From Candidimonas humi (lineage in GTDB: Bacteria > Pseudomonadota > Gammaproteobacteria > Burkholderiales > Burkholderiaceae_B), in the NCBI RefSeq assembly GCF_019166065.1, contig NZ_JAHTBN010000013.1, positions 22,769 through 86,768 on the forward strand: a stretch of DNA of 64,000 nucleotides, read 5' to 3'. Shown in pieces: positions 27,601 to 35,223 of this stretch (the first letter of the stretch is position 1; every line of letters begins with the position of its first letter). The position numbers were made by a program, and so were the translations under genes. The notes below the pieces were generated by a model that saw only the letters and a list, made by a program, of their open reading frames with translations, did no database searches and was not told where the DNA came from.

Positions 27601-30600
27601 CGTGCAGGCGCGGCGCATCATGACTTATTCGGCCCGCAAGCGCATGGTGGGCGGCTATTACAGCTATGACAATCACACCGAGGTGCAGCAACTGGGCACG
27701 GTGTGCCAGGGCAAGACCGACGCGCGCGGCGAGTTCCGCTGCTCGGCGCAGGTAAAGGGGCCGGGGTCTATCGAGCTGGTGGCCAGCGTGACCGACGCCC
27801 AGGGCAGGGTCGCGCGCGCCGGGGCCTCGACCTGGGTGCTGGGCGCCGACGAGCTCTGGTTCGGTGGCCAGAACGACGACCGTATCGACATCATTCCGGA
27901 AAAGAAAAGCTACCGGCCCGGGGAAACCGCGAGCTTCCAGGTGCGCATGCCGTTTCGTGAGGCCACGGCGCTGGTCGCGGTGGAACGCGAAGGCGTGCTG
28001 GACACGCGGGTAGTGCATCTGCAGGGCAATAATCCCACGGTCCGCTTGCCCGTGCAGGCGCAGTGGGGGCCGAATGTCTATGTGTCCGTGCTGGCGTTGC
28101 GCGGCCGCTTGCGCGAGGTGCCGTGGTATTCGTTCTTCACCTGGGGCTGGCGCCAGCCGCGGGCCTGGTATCGCCAGTACTCGCAGCACGACCGCGAGCC
28201 CTATCAACCGGCCACGGCCTTGATCGACTTGTCCAAGCCCGCGTTCCGCTACGGCCTGGCCGAGATCAAGGTGTCCGACAGCCGTGAACAACTGGTGGTC
28301 AAGGTAAGCACCGACAAGAAGACCTACCAGGTGCGCGGCAAGGCGCAGGTGTCTATACAGGTGAGCCTGCCCGACGGCAGCCCGGCGGCCAACGGCGAGG
28401 TGGCTTTTGCCGCCGTCGACCAGGCGCTGCTGGAACTGATGCCCAACGACAGTTGGGACCTGCTGGGCGCCATGCGCCGGCGGCGCAACTACGGCGTGCA
28501 GACCGCTACTGCGCAGATGCAGGTGGTCGGGCGGCGCCATTACGGCCGCAAGGCCTTGCCCGCTGGCGGTGGAGGCGGTAAGAGTCCGACACGCGAGTTG
28601 CTCAATACGCTGCTGCTCTGGAAGCCCGCAGTGCAACTGGACAAGGACGGCAAGGCCAGCATCACGGTGCCCCTGAACGATGCCATCACGCGCTTCAAGC
28701 TGGTGGCGGTGGCCGATTACGGCGCCGAGCGTTTCGGCACCGGCAGCGCCAGCATCGCCAGCACGCAGGACCTGCAGTTGATTCCGGGCCTGCCGGCGCT
28801 GGTGCGCGGCGGCGACCGCTACGAGGCCATGGTGACCGTGCGCAACACCACGACGCACGCGATGGACGTGGAGGTCCATGCGTCCTATGCGGGTGAACGG
28901 AACGCCGCTTCCGGCCCGGGCGCTTCGGCGGGCCAGCGGCCGCAAGCGGCCAAGGGCCAGGGTCAAGACACGGGCGCCGCGGCCGGCCAGTCGCTGCCCG
29001 CGCGCACTGTGCATGTGGCCGCAGGGGCTGCCGGCATCGTGCATTGGATGCTGCAGGCGCCGCCCGCGCGCGGCACGGGTGCTGCCGAGCAACTGCAATG
29101 GGATCTGCAAGCCCGCGAACTGGGCGCCGCGGCGCCGGCCCGCGATCATTTGCGCATCGCCCAGACACTGATCGCCGCCGTGCCTGTCACGGCCCAGCAA
29201 GCCACGCTGCTGGCCGTGGACGCGCAGCATCCGCCCGTGGCCCTGCCGGTGGCGGTGCCGCCCGGCGCCCTGACCAGCCCCGACGGCCGCGCGCTCGGCG
29301 GCCTCGACGTCACGCTGCAGTCCACGCTGGCCGGAGGCCTGCCCGGCGTGCGGCAATGGTTCGAACGCTATCCATACACCTGCCTGGAACAGCTCACTTC
29401 CACCGCGCTGGGCCTGCGCAGCGCGCAGCGCTGGCAGACCTTGCAGCAGCGGATCGCCAGCTATGTGGACGCGGATGGCCTGCTGAGCTATTTCCCCGGC
29501 ATGCGCTACGGCAGCGAGGTGCTGACCGCCTACGTACTGTCGGCGACCAGCGAGGCGCAGGCGCTGGGCCTGCCCTATAAGCTGCCCGACAATGTCCTGC
29601 AGTCCATGCGCCAGGGCCTGTTGGCCTTTGTGCAAGGCAAGATACAGCGCCGTTCCTGGGCGCCGCAGCGCGATCTCGATGAACGCAAGCTGCTGGCGCT
29701 GGAAGCCCTGTCCCGCATCGGCGCGGTTACGCCCTCGCTGCTGGACAGCATCGCCATCGCGCCCGACCGTTGGCCGACCTCGGCGGTGATCGACTGGCTG
29801 GCGGTGCTGCAGCGGGTGCCCGCCATTCCCGGGCGCGCCGCCAAGCTGCAGAAAGCCACCCAGGTGCTGCGCGCGCGCCTGCTGGATCGCGGCACCGAGA
29901 TGGTTTTCCCCAATGACCCGGACAACGACTGGTGGTGGCTGATGGTCAACCCCGAGGTCAACCTGGCCAAGCTGATGCTGACCGTCATCGGCCAGCCCGG
30001 CTGGGAACAAGACGTGCCGCGCATGGCGCAAGGGCTGCTGCATGCGCAGCACCGCGGCGCCTGGAGCACCACCACTGCCAATCTGCTCGGCAGCCTGGCC
30101 ATCCAGAAGTTCGCGCAGCACTACGAGACCACGCCGGTCTCGGGCCGCGTCGGGGTGCGCATGACTACGCAGCCGGCCGGTGCGACGGTGGACTGGAATG
30201 CGTTGCCGGCCAAGGACGGCGTGCGTTCCAAAGAACTGCTCATACCCTGGGCCGCGGCCAGCGACAGCCTGTTGATAGAGCCGCAAGGCAAGGGCCAGGG
30301 CTGGGCCACCGTGCGCTCGATGGCCGCGGTGCCGGTCTCCAGGCCGCTGATGGCGGGCTTTGCCGTTACCCGCAAGGTCAGCGCAGTGTCGCAGGCCAAG
30401 CCGGGCGTCTGGTCGCGCGGCGACGTGTACCGGGTGCAGATCGAGGTCGTTGCCAAGACGCCCGGCACCTGGGTGGTGGTGAACGATCCGGTGCCGGCGG
30501 GAGCCACCATACTGGGCAGCGGCCTAGGACGCGACTCGGCGATTGCCGCGCAGCCTTCGGATGCGGCGGAACAAACGGCCGCGTGGCCCAGCTTCGTGGA

Positions 30601-30805
30601 GCGCGGTTTCGATTCCTATCGGGCCTATTACGAGTATCTGCCGCAAGGCAAGAGCCTGGTGGAATACACCGTGCGGCTCAATACTCCCGGGCAGTTCCAG
30701 TTGCCGCCCACGCGCGTCGAGGCGATGTACCAGCCCGATGTGTTCGGCGTGCTGCCCAATAATCGGCCGCTGGATGTGCAAGTCGGCGCCGATGATGCCC
30801 GGTGA
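24686..30805 (+). CDS. Bacterial alpha-2-macroglobulin with thioester (YfhM-like, large)
   Basis: 2039-aa exported protein. An arginine-rich N-terminus leads into the hydrophobic ASRLLAFGLLWAASGAWAAQ signal, without a lipobox cysteine, unlike E. coli YfhM. Many macroglobulin beta-sandwich domains follow. The thioester motif is YPYTCLEQLTSTALGL with Cys1566 and Gln1569, followed by the alpha-helical TED domain, and a C-terminal receptor-binding-type region ends before residue 2039. Such proteins trap proteases in the periplasm, and PBP1C next door is thought to repair the wall they guard. The ATG at 24686 follows GGGGAAAG; the frame extends 53 codons further upstream without signal character. 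The stop lies 6 bp before pbpC. Confidence 0.9.
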   Translation: MLGLRMLARTPRRPRAFGLSPRRGGGHGGKSAWASRLLAFGLLWAASGAWAAQVAQFFPQGTVARVESVKVSFDAPVVAFGSAQAPAPFDLQCDDASVAGSGRWLDARRWTYVFTHPPGPGVQCQAKLRPDFRALDGKPLSGRTQFSFATGGPVVLSVRPDANVIDEDQVFIVRFNGAVKPESVQAGTWCLAQGLGEAIPVRLVGGEQRKTILKAAYIDKDSWNDAAIQVLQCKRRLPPQAKFQLRVGPGVQAVSGVASTQAAVSNYTVRPPFKATFSCQRENARAACTPVLPISLDFNANLSYADAQKIRLKTPAGERSPVPDEQSAHEGLTMGVRFAGPFPENAQMSIELPAGLKDDAGRPLSNASEFPLQVRTAAFPPLVKFAAAPFGVIERFANAPQGGSDDDYPAAVPLTLRSVEQDLAARDLKVPAGTVSDYEPQSDVDVLHWYARMRRLNEASWSPAQLRAIMADQEPQPDKAASTDMRELPVIEGLPGVRTLALPQPEKGATRPFEVIGVPVAPGFHVLEVKSARLGAALIAPEKPMYVRTSALVTNLAVHLKRGRDDTLVWVTTLDQGKVVPDAAVAVRDCSGHLLAEGKTDAQGVWHDLEALHAQSYCRDTGLSGLFVTARIPAGHPLARGKADFAFVFSDWDQGIESWRFNVPTDTSPRPTVAAHTVFDRTLLRVGETVSMKHFIRELTRGGMKVPDDADLPDTLLIQHSGSGQEYRQSLHWVHTPGGGAYAQSSFAIPPAAKQGEYGVSLVRSGKGRGAQSRRWFSGMFRVESFKLPVLTGSLKISDDKGATTLVAPSRLAADVQLAYVSGGPAGQLPVSLSGVARYRSVSFPGYEDYSFYPPRPVSTAEQNGEPDAESADESQTLFLNKRRLVLDAQGGGRLDIDALPAFDRPKDLVFEASFADPNGEIQTLSQTVPVWPAAVLAGIRADDWVQAGKPVGVRTVALDTAGRPQAGAAITVQARRIMTYSARKRMVGGYYSYDNHTEVQQLGTVCQGKTDARGEFRCSAQVKGPGSIELVASVTDAQGRVARAGASTWVLGADELWFGGQNDDRIDIIPEKKSYRPGETASFQVRMPFREATALVAVEREGVLDTRVVHLQGNNPTVRLPVQAQWGPNVYVSVLALRGRLREVPWYSFFTWGWRQPRAWYRQYSQHDREPYQPATALIDLSKPAFRYGLAEIKVSDSREQLVVKVSTDKKTYQVRGKAQVSIQVSLPDGSPAANGEVAFAAVDQALLELMPNDSWDLLGAMRRRRNYGVQTATAQMQVVGRRHYGRKALPAGGGGGKSPTRELLNTLLLWKPAVQLDKDGKASITVPLNDAITRFKLVAVADYGAERFGTGSASIASTQDLQLIPGLPALVRGGDRYEAMVTVRNTTTHAMDVEVHASYAGERNAASGPGASAGQRPQAAKGQGQDTGAAAGQSLPARTVHVAAGAAGIVHWMLQAPPARGTGAAEQLQWDLQARELGAAAPARDHLRIAQTLIAAVPVTAQQATLLAVDAQHPPVALPVAVPPGALTSPDGRALGGLDVTLQSTLAGGLPGVRQWFERYPYTCLEQLTSTALGLRSAQRWQTLQQRIASYVDADGLLSYFPGMRYGSEVLTAYVLSATSEAQALGLPYKLPDNVLQSMRQGLLAFVQGKIQRRSWAPQRDLDERKLLALEALSRIGAVTPSLLDSIAIAPDRWPTSAVIDWLAVLQRVPAIPGRAAKLQKATQVLRARLLDRGTEMVFPNDPDNDWWWLMVNPEVNLAKLMLTVIGQPGWEQDVPRMAQGLLHAQHRGAWSTTTANLLGSLAIQKFAQHYETTPVSGRVGVRMTTQPAGATVDWNALPAKDGVRSKELLIPWAAASDSLLIEPQGKGQGWATVRSMAAVPVSRPLMAGFAVTRKVSAVSQAKPGVWSRGDVYRVQIEVVAKTPGTWVVVNDPVPAGATILGSGLGRDSAIAAQPSDAAEQTAAWPSFVERGFDSYRAYYEYLPQGKSLVEYTVRLNTPGQFQLPPTRVEAMYQPDVFGVLPNNRPLDVQVGADDAR

Positions 30806-30811
30806 AGTGCG

Positions 30812-33064
30812 ATGACAGCCGCTGATGCGCCGCGCGGGCCGGCCGGGCGGCGGTCACGCAGGGTAGCGCTGCTTGCAGTGCTGCTAGTCACGCTGGCCGT
30901 GCTGGTCCTGGCCTTGGCGATGGGCTTGCGGGCCGCGGACCGCGACGGCGGCGCCGCGCTGCCCAGCTACCGGCAGGCCAGGCTCGATTACCGGGCTTCG
31001 GATGTACGCATCCTCGATCGCCACGGCGCCTTGCTGGAACGTGTGCGCCTTGATTACCGCGGCCGGCGCGGCGACTGGGTGGATCTGCGCGATATATCCC
31101 CGGCGCTGCAGCAAGCCGTGATTCTCTCGGAAGACCGGCGCTTTTACCAGCATGCGGGGGTGGACTGGATAGCGGCGGCCGCAGCGGCCTGGGGCAATCT
31201 CTGGCATACGCGGCGGCGCGGCGCGTCGACTCTTAGCATGCAACTGGTGGCCATGCTCGAGCCCGGCTATGGCCGCGGGCGCGAAGGGCGCAGTTTGAGG
31301 CAGAAGTTCGAGCAGGCCATGCAGGCGCGGCGGCTCGAGCGGCATTGGAGCAAGCCGCAGATCCTCGAGGCCTACCTCAACCTGGCGGCTTTCCGCGGCG
31401 AGCTGGTGGGCGTGGATGCCCTGTCGCGCGTGTTGTTCGGCAAGCATCCCAGCGGCTTGAACGCGCGCGAGGCTGCGCTGGCCGCGGTGCTGCTGCGCGG
31501 GCCCAATGCGTCGCCCGGCGTGCTGCGGCGGCGCGCCTGCCGCCTGCTCGGCGAAATGGGAGACGGCGGCGAATGCACCGGGCTCGCGGGTTTCGTGCGG
31601 CTCAGCCTGGAAAAGGCGGCGGGTCCGCTGGCCGACACCGACAGCCTGGCGCCGCAGTTTGCGCGCTGGCTGCTGCAGCGTCATCCGGCGGCGGCAGGGC
31701 AGTCGCTGGCCACGACCATAGATGGCGGCCTGCAGCGCTATGTGCTGGACAGCGTGGACCGCAATGTGCGCGCGCTGCGCGAGAGCAATGTGCGCGATGC
31801 CGCGGTGGTGGTGCTGGACAATCGCAGCGGCCAGGTGCTGGCCTACGTCGGTTCCAGCGGGCCCATGCTGTCGCTCACGCCGCAGGTGGACAACGCGCGT
31901 TCGCTGCGCCAGGCCGGCTCCACGCTCAAGCCCTTCCTGTACGCCCAGGCCCTGCAGCAGGAACGCCTGACCGCGGTGTCGCTGCTCGACGATGCGCCGC
32001 TGAACCTGCCCACGGGCGGCGGCTTGTATATCCCGCGCAATTACGACAACCAGTTTTCCGGCTGGGTCAGCGTGCGCACCGCGCTGGCCTCGTCGCTGAA
32101 CATCCCCGCGGTGCGCACGCTGGTCATGGTCACGCCCGATGCCTTCCAGCAACGCCTGCTGCGTCTTGGCCTGCCGCTGGATCACAGTGGCGACTACTAC
32201 GGCTACAGCCTGGCGCTGGGCAGCGCCGACGTCACCTTGCTGAGCCTGACCAATGCCTACCGGGCTCTGGCCAATGAAGGCCGCTATTCCGAGGCGCACG
32301 TGTTGCCCGGGACGCCGGCCGGGCCCTGGAGCCGCGTGTACACGCGCGCGGCGGCCTGGGTGGTGGGCGACATACTCTCGGACCGGCACGCGCGCGCCCG
32401 CACCTTCGGCATGGACAGCCCCCTGACCACGCCGTTCTGGACGGCAGTCAAGACCGGCACCAGCAAGGACATGCGCGACAACTGGACGGTAGGATGGTCG
32501 CGCCGCTATACAGTGGGAGTGTGGGTAGGCAACAGCCACGGCGACAGCATGCGCAAGGTCTCGGGCGTATCGGGCGCCGGCCCCATCTGGCACGATGTCA
32601 TGGCGCGCCTGGAGTCCGGCGCCAGCGCCAGCGAGCCCGGCATGCCGCCGGAAGTGAGCCGGCGCCACGTCAGTTTCGACGGCGGTATAGAGCCCGATCG
32701 CAGCGACGTATTCATCGGCGACACCGCCATCGATCGCGTGAGGCTGCGGGCGCCGCTGGTGCGCGCCGAACCCGTGGCGCTGCGCATTGCCCAGCCGGTG
32801 GACGGCACCATCCTGGCGCTCGACCCGGACATCCCGCCGCTGAACCAGAAAGTCTGGCTGCGCGCCGCGGGCCTGTCCGGCCAGGCTGCGCAAAACGTGC
32901 GCTGGCAGGTGGACGGCAAAGATGTCGGAACCGGAGCCGAAACGCCCTGGGCGCCATGGCCCGGCCGGCATCGGGTGGAGCTATTGGACGGGAAGGGGCA
33001 ACTGCGGGATAGCGCCGTCATCGAAGTGCGTGGCGCCGTGCTGAAACAGGCGGCCGCGCAGTGA
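30812..33064 (+). CDS. pbpC: Penicillin-binding protein 1C
   Basis: 750-aa bifunctional peptidoglycan synthase. A basic cytoplasmic tail and one TM helix (residues 18-40) are followed by a GT51 transglycosylase domain with SEDRRFYQHAGVD (catalytic Glu107) and RGASTLSMQL. The transpeptidase domain has AGSTLKPF (Ser370, Lys373), SSLN, and KTGTS (Lys547). The C-terminal 95 residues form the BiPBP_C domain of PBP1C. The gene directly follows the alpha-2-macroglobulin gene, as in E. coli yfhM-pbpC, and the two form an operon. Confidence 0.93.
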   Translation: MTAADAPRGPAGRRSRRVALLAVLLVTLAVLVLALAMGLRAADRDGGAALPSYRQARLDYRASDVRILDRHGALLERVRLDYRGRRGDWVDLRDISPALQQAVILSEDRRFYQHAGVDWIAAAAAAWGNLWHTRRRGASTLSMQLVAMLEPGYGRGREGRSLRQKFEQAMQARRLERHWSKPQILEAYLNLAAFRGELVGVDALSRVLFGKHPSGLNAREAALAAVLLRGPNASPGVLRRRACRLLGEMGDGGECTGLAGFVRLSLEKAAGPLADTDSLAPQFARWLLQRHPAAAGQSLATTIDGGLQRYVLDSVDRNVRALRESNVRDAAVVVLDNRSGQVLAYVGSSGPMLSLTPQVDNARSLRQAGSTLKPFLYAQALQQERLTAVSLLDDAPLNLPTGGGLYIPRNYDNQFSGWVSVRTALASSLNIPAVRTLVMVTPDAFQQRLLRLGLPLDHSGDYYGYSLALGSADVTLLSLTNAYRALANEGRYSEAHVLPGTPAGPWSRVYTRAAAWVVGDILSDRHARARTFGMDSPLTTPFWTAVKTGTSKDMRDNWTVGWSRRYTVGVWVGNSHGDSMRKVSGVSGAGPIWHDVMARLESGASASEPGMPPEVSRRHVSFDGGIEPDRSDVFIGDTAIDRVRLRAPLVRAEPVALRIAQPVDGTILALDPDIPPLNQKVWLRAAGLSGQAAQNVRWQVDGKDVGTGAETPWAPWPGRHRVELLDGKGQLRDSAVIEVRGAVLKQAAAQ

Positions 33065-33117
33065 GGCCGGCCACGTGCCGTGGCTATGGTGCGCGGGATT
33101 TGGGTTTTTGATTATCG

Positions 33118-33138
33118 GGCCGGCCCGTCAGGCCGGCC
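33118..33138. terminator. GC hairpin after pbpC
   Basis: GGCCGGCC is repeated as its own complement on both sides of CGTCA, giving an 8-bp stem 53 bp after the pbpC stop. Only a weak TT follows, so its role as intrinsic terminator is uncertain. A second hairpin, GCCCAA and TTGGGC around 10 nt, lies at 33171-33192. Confidence 0.4.
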
Positions 33139-33320
33139 TTGCGCCGGAAAATTGCGTCGAAAAATCGATCGCCCAAAATAATCTGCTTGGGCCATAATGA
33201 TTAAATAATGCGCCCTGATTATTTTTTAAATTCGCCGGGCTTTTAAATGACTGTTCGAGCCGAAGGAGGCAACTACTAAAGCAATCTTGCTCGAATGGCG
33301 ATTATTCAAATGCTTTATTT

Positions 33321-33458
33321 TTAGCTGGTGCTGCCAGTTTCCTGAGCCTTGATCATGTGTTCGCCATGGGCGATGATCAGTCCGAACGCGACGGCGAAAA
33401 CCAGTGTGATGATGGCCACGACCAGGCCGGCGGAAAATTTGGGTTTATTGTCAGCCAC
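33321..33458 (-). CDS. 45-aa single-span membrane microprotein
   Basis: GTG start at 33456-33458 with GGAG about 7 nt upstream; stop TAA at 33321-33323. The product begins MADNKPKFSAG, has one hydrophobic helix (LVVAIITLVFAVAFGLIIA) and ends in a polar tail with HGEHMIKAQETGSTS. No family is recognised. Charge balance predicts an N-in orientation with the tail outside. It stands alone between pbpC and a lipoprotein gene, on the opposite strand to both. Codon use fits a real gene and the ribosome-binding site is good. Confidence 0.6.
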   Translation of the reverse strand: MADNKPKFSAGLVVAIITLVFAVAFGLIIAHGEHMIKAQETGSTS

Positions 33459-33636
33459 GAGGCTCTCCAGAAATCAAATGCCGAACAACTGTGCAATATG
33501 CCAGCGTACGGCTTACGTTGTCATGAAACATGGCGGATTTTGCGGATAAAACTTGTTGCTCGGGCAATGCCGCCATGCTGTTAAACTTGCCCATATTAAT
33601 ACCATCAGCCGTGCATTATGCACCACGAGGGAGCTC

Positions 33637-34281
33637 ATGAAGACAATCCGCATGCTAGGCAGAATCGCCGTACCCGCCAGCCTGATGTTGCTGGCCGCTT
33701 GCCAAAATATGCCCCACAAGAATGTCAGTGCCAGCACGCCGGCGCAGTCCACGACTGCGTCGGCTGCCACGCCGTCCACGGCGACACCGTCATCGGCTCC
33801 CGGCACGACCGAACACCAGGGCACGCAGCAAGGGGCCTCCGTGGGCGTCTTCCTGGCCGATACCCAGTTGCAGCAGGGCTGGACCCCGGTCAAGCTTGCC
33901 GATGGCACCTTGTACGTCAATCCGCGGCCGGTGCTCACCCGGGTCGATCTCACCGGCATACGCGCCGGCGCCAACAAAGAAGGAACGGGGCTGCTGGCGC
34001 TCGAGCTGAACTCGGCCGCCAGGCAGAAAATCACCGATGTCACCACCCAGAATCCCAACAAGCGCCTGGTGTTGGTGGTGGGGCGCACCATGATGGCCGC
34101 GCCGGGCTATTCCCGTCCGGTCACGTCGCAAGAGCTGGTGTTCGCGGTCGGTTCCGAGCAGAACGCCACGGCCGCGGCCCGGGCCATTGCGGGAAACGAT
34201 ACCGGCTCGCAGCAAACGCCGGCGGCGTCTCCGGCGCCTGCGTCGTCGGCCCCTTCTTCTAGCACCGCCCAGCCTCGTTGA
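33637..34281 (+). CDS. Lipoprotein with SecDF P1-head-like domain
   Basis: 214-aa predicted lipoprotein. The lipobox is LLAAC with Cys near residue 21, followed by a Ser/Thr/Ala/Pro-rich spacer. Residues about 70-175 (VGVFLADTQLQQGWTPVKLA, VNPRPVLTRVDLTGIRAGAN, LLALELNSAARQKITDVT) resemble the periplasmic P1-head domain found in SecD, here without membrane segments. A low-complexity Ala/Ser/Pro tail ends the protein. GAGGGAG precedes the ATG at 33637. The similarity to SecD is by eye and moderate; function unknown. Confidence 0.72.
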   Translation: MKTIRMLGRIAVPASLMLLAACQNMPHKNVSASTPAQSTTASAATPSTATPSSAPGTTEHQGTQQGASVGVFLADTQLQQGWTPVKLADGTLYVNPRPVLTRVDLTGIRAGANKEGTGLLALELNSAARQKITDVTTQNPNKRLVLVVGRTMMAAPGYSRPVTSQELVFAVGSEQNATAAARAIAGNDTGSQQTPAASPAPASSAPSSSTAQPR

Positions 34282-34329
34282 TCCAGGCAAGACGACACGT
34301 CGCCAGGCAACCCAGCAGAGACCGACATC

Positions 34330-34881
34330 GTGGCCGATGACATGAATCCGAGTCCAGGGCGTGCCTGGCAGACTTCGGCTTACCAGGCCATGGGCGGGCT
34401 GCTGGCCCTGGGCTTCAAGTTCGTGGCCTGGCTCAACGGCCTGGGCGTGCTCCTGATCATTTTCTGCTCGCTGGGCCTGATCCAGACCGATCTCACGGCC
34501 GCCGAGCTGCGCCTGCCTCTGGTCGCTTTCACCGGCGGGCTGGCCTTGTGCGGGCTGGCCCTGTTCTGGTCCTATCTGGTGCAGGCCAGCCTCTTCAACC
34601 AGCTCGTCTCGGGCCATGCCCGGCGTACGCACTGGATTCCGCTGTCCTGCGCGATCATCGCCTATGCCCTGAGCCTGGTCGTGTTCATGGCGGGCTGCTG
34701 GTTCACGCTGGGCGTGTCCAGCCTGGCGGCGCATGCTTCCGATTCCGGCTACTCGCAGCCTTCCGAAGGCGATGGCGACAACGGTGGCGATGACGATGCC
34801 GCGCCGCAGGACCAATCCGGCGTGCCGCAGTTCGAAGTGCCGGAGCAGCGGCCGGCGTTGGCGCGCGCACCGCGGGCCTGA
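34330..34881 (+). CDS. Small inner-membrane protein with acidic tail
   Basis: 183 aa with three predicted TM helices (LLALGFKFVAWLNGLGVLLI region, LPLVAFTGGLALCGLALFW, AIIAYALSLVVFMAGCWFTL). A hydrophilic, Asp/Gly-rich C-terminal tail (SEGDGDNGGDDDAAPQDQ) follows. GTG start at 34330; ATG at 34342 is an alternative. No family recognised. It lies 48 bp after the lipoprotein gene and is probably cotranscribed with it. Confidence 0.65.
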   Translation: MADDMNPSPGRAWQTSAYQAMGGLLALGFKFVAWLNGLGVLLIIFCSLGLIQTDLTAAELRLPLVAFTGGLALCGLALFWSYLVQASLFNQLVSGHARRTHWIPLSCAIIAYALSLVVFMAGCWFTLGVSSLAAHASDSGYSQPSEGDGDNGGDDDAAPQDQSGVPQFEVPEQRPALARAPRA

Positions 34882-35223
34882 TTACGCCGGCCTTCGATCC
34901 GGGCAGATGCTCCGATCAAGGGGCCCGTGATCCCGACCAGGGCGGCGCGGGCCGGCTGCACGGCTCTCGTGCGGCCCGCGAGCCAATGCAGGGATGATCT
35001 CCCAAAAGGGGCGCCCAAAGTTTTTGCCCGCCCGTCTACCCACCCGGCCTGTTTTCAAGCGGCGTTGGCTATATCCGGCTCGTGCTCGTCTCGGTACAAG
35101 CCGGGGGGGGGGGCGTCGCACCCTGTGGTTTTTTTGGCACCTGCCTCGATCTTGCTCGCAAATCGCTGCGCCTAGGAATAATATACGCACTGCGTATATC
35201 TCAATCCCAGCCCGGAGCCATCC
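34882..35223 (+). other. Intergenic region upstream of pyrB with G11 tract
   Basis: 342 bp without a convincing gene. It holds an 11-G homopolymer at 35103-35113, a T7 run at 35129-35135, an AT-rich -10-like patch (AATAATAT, 35177-35184) and the palindrome listed separately. Short overlapping frames here are arginine/proline-rich and lack ribosome-binding sites. Confidence 0.6.
35181..35199. promoter_or_regulatory. 19-bp perfect palindrome at the pyrB promoter
   Basis: ATATACGCA-C-TGCGTATAT, a 9-1-9 perfect palindrome centred 34 bp before the pyrB ATG and overlapping the AT-rich -10-like sequence. The position fits an operator for repression. The XRE-like domain at the N-terminus of the pyrB product is an obvious candidate ligand; this is inference. 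Confidence 0.65.

Noticed and set aside
33295..33324. Eight-codon leader-like peptide after an AGGAGG sequence
   Set aside because: The AGGAGG is 25 nt from the ATG, too far for use, and no attenuator follows on that strand.
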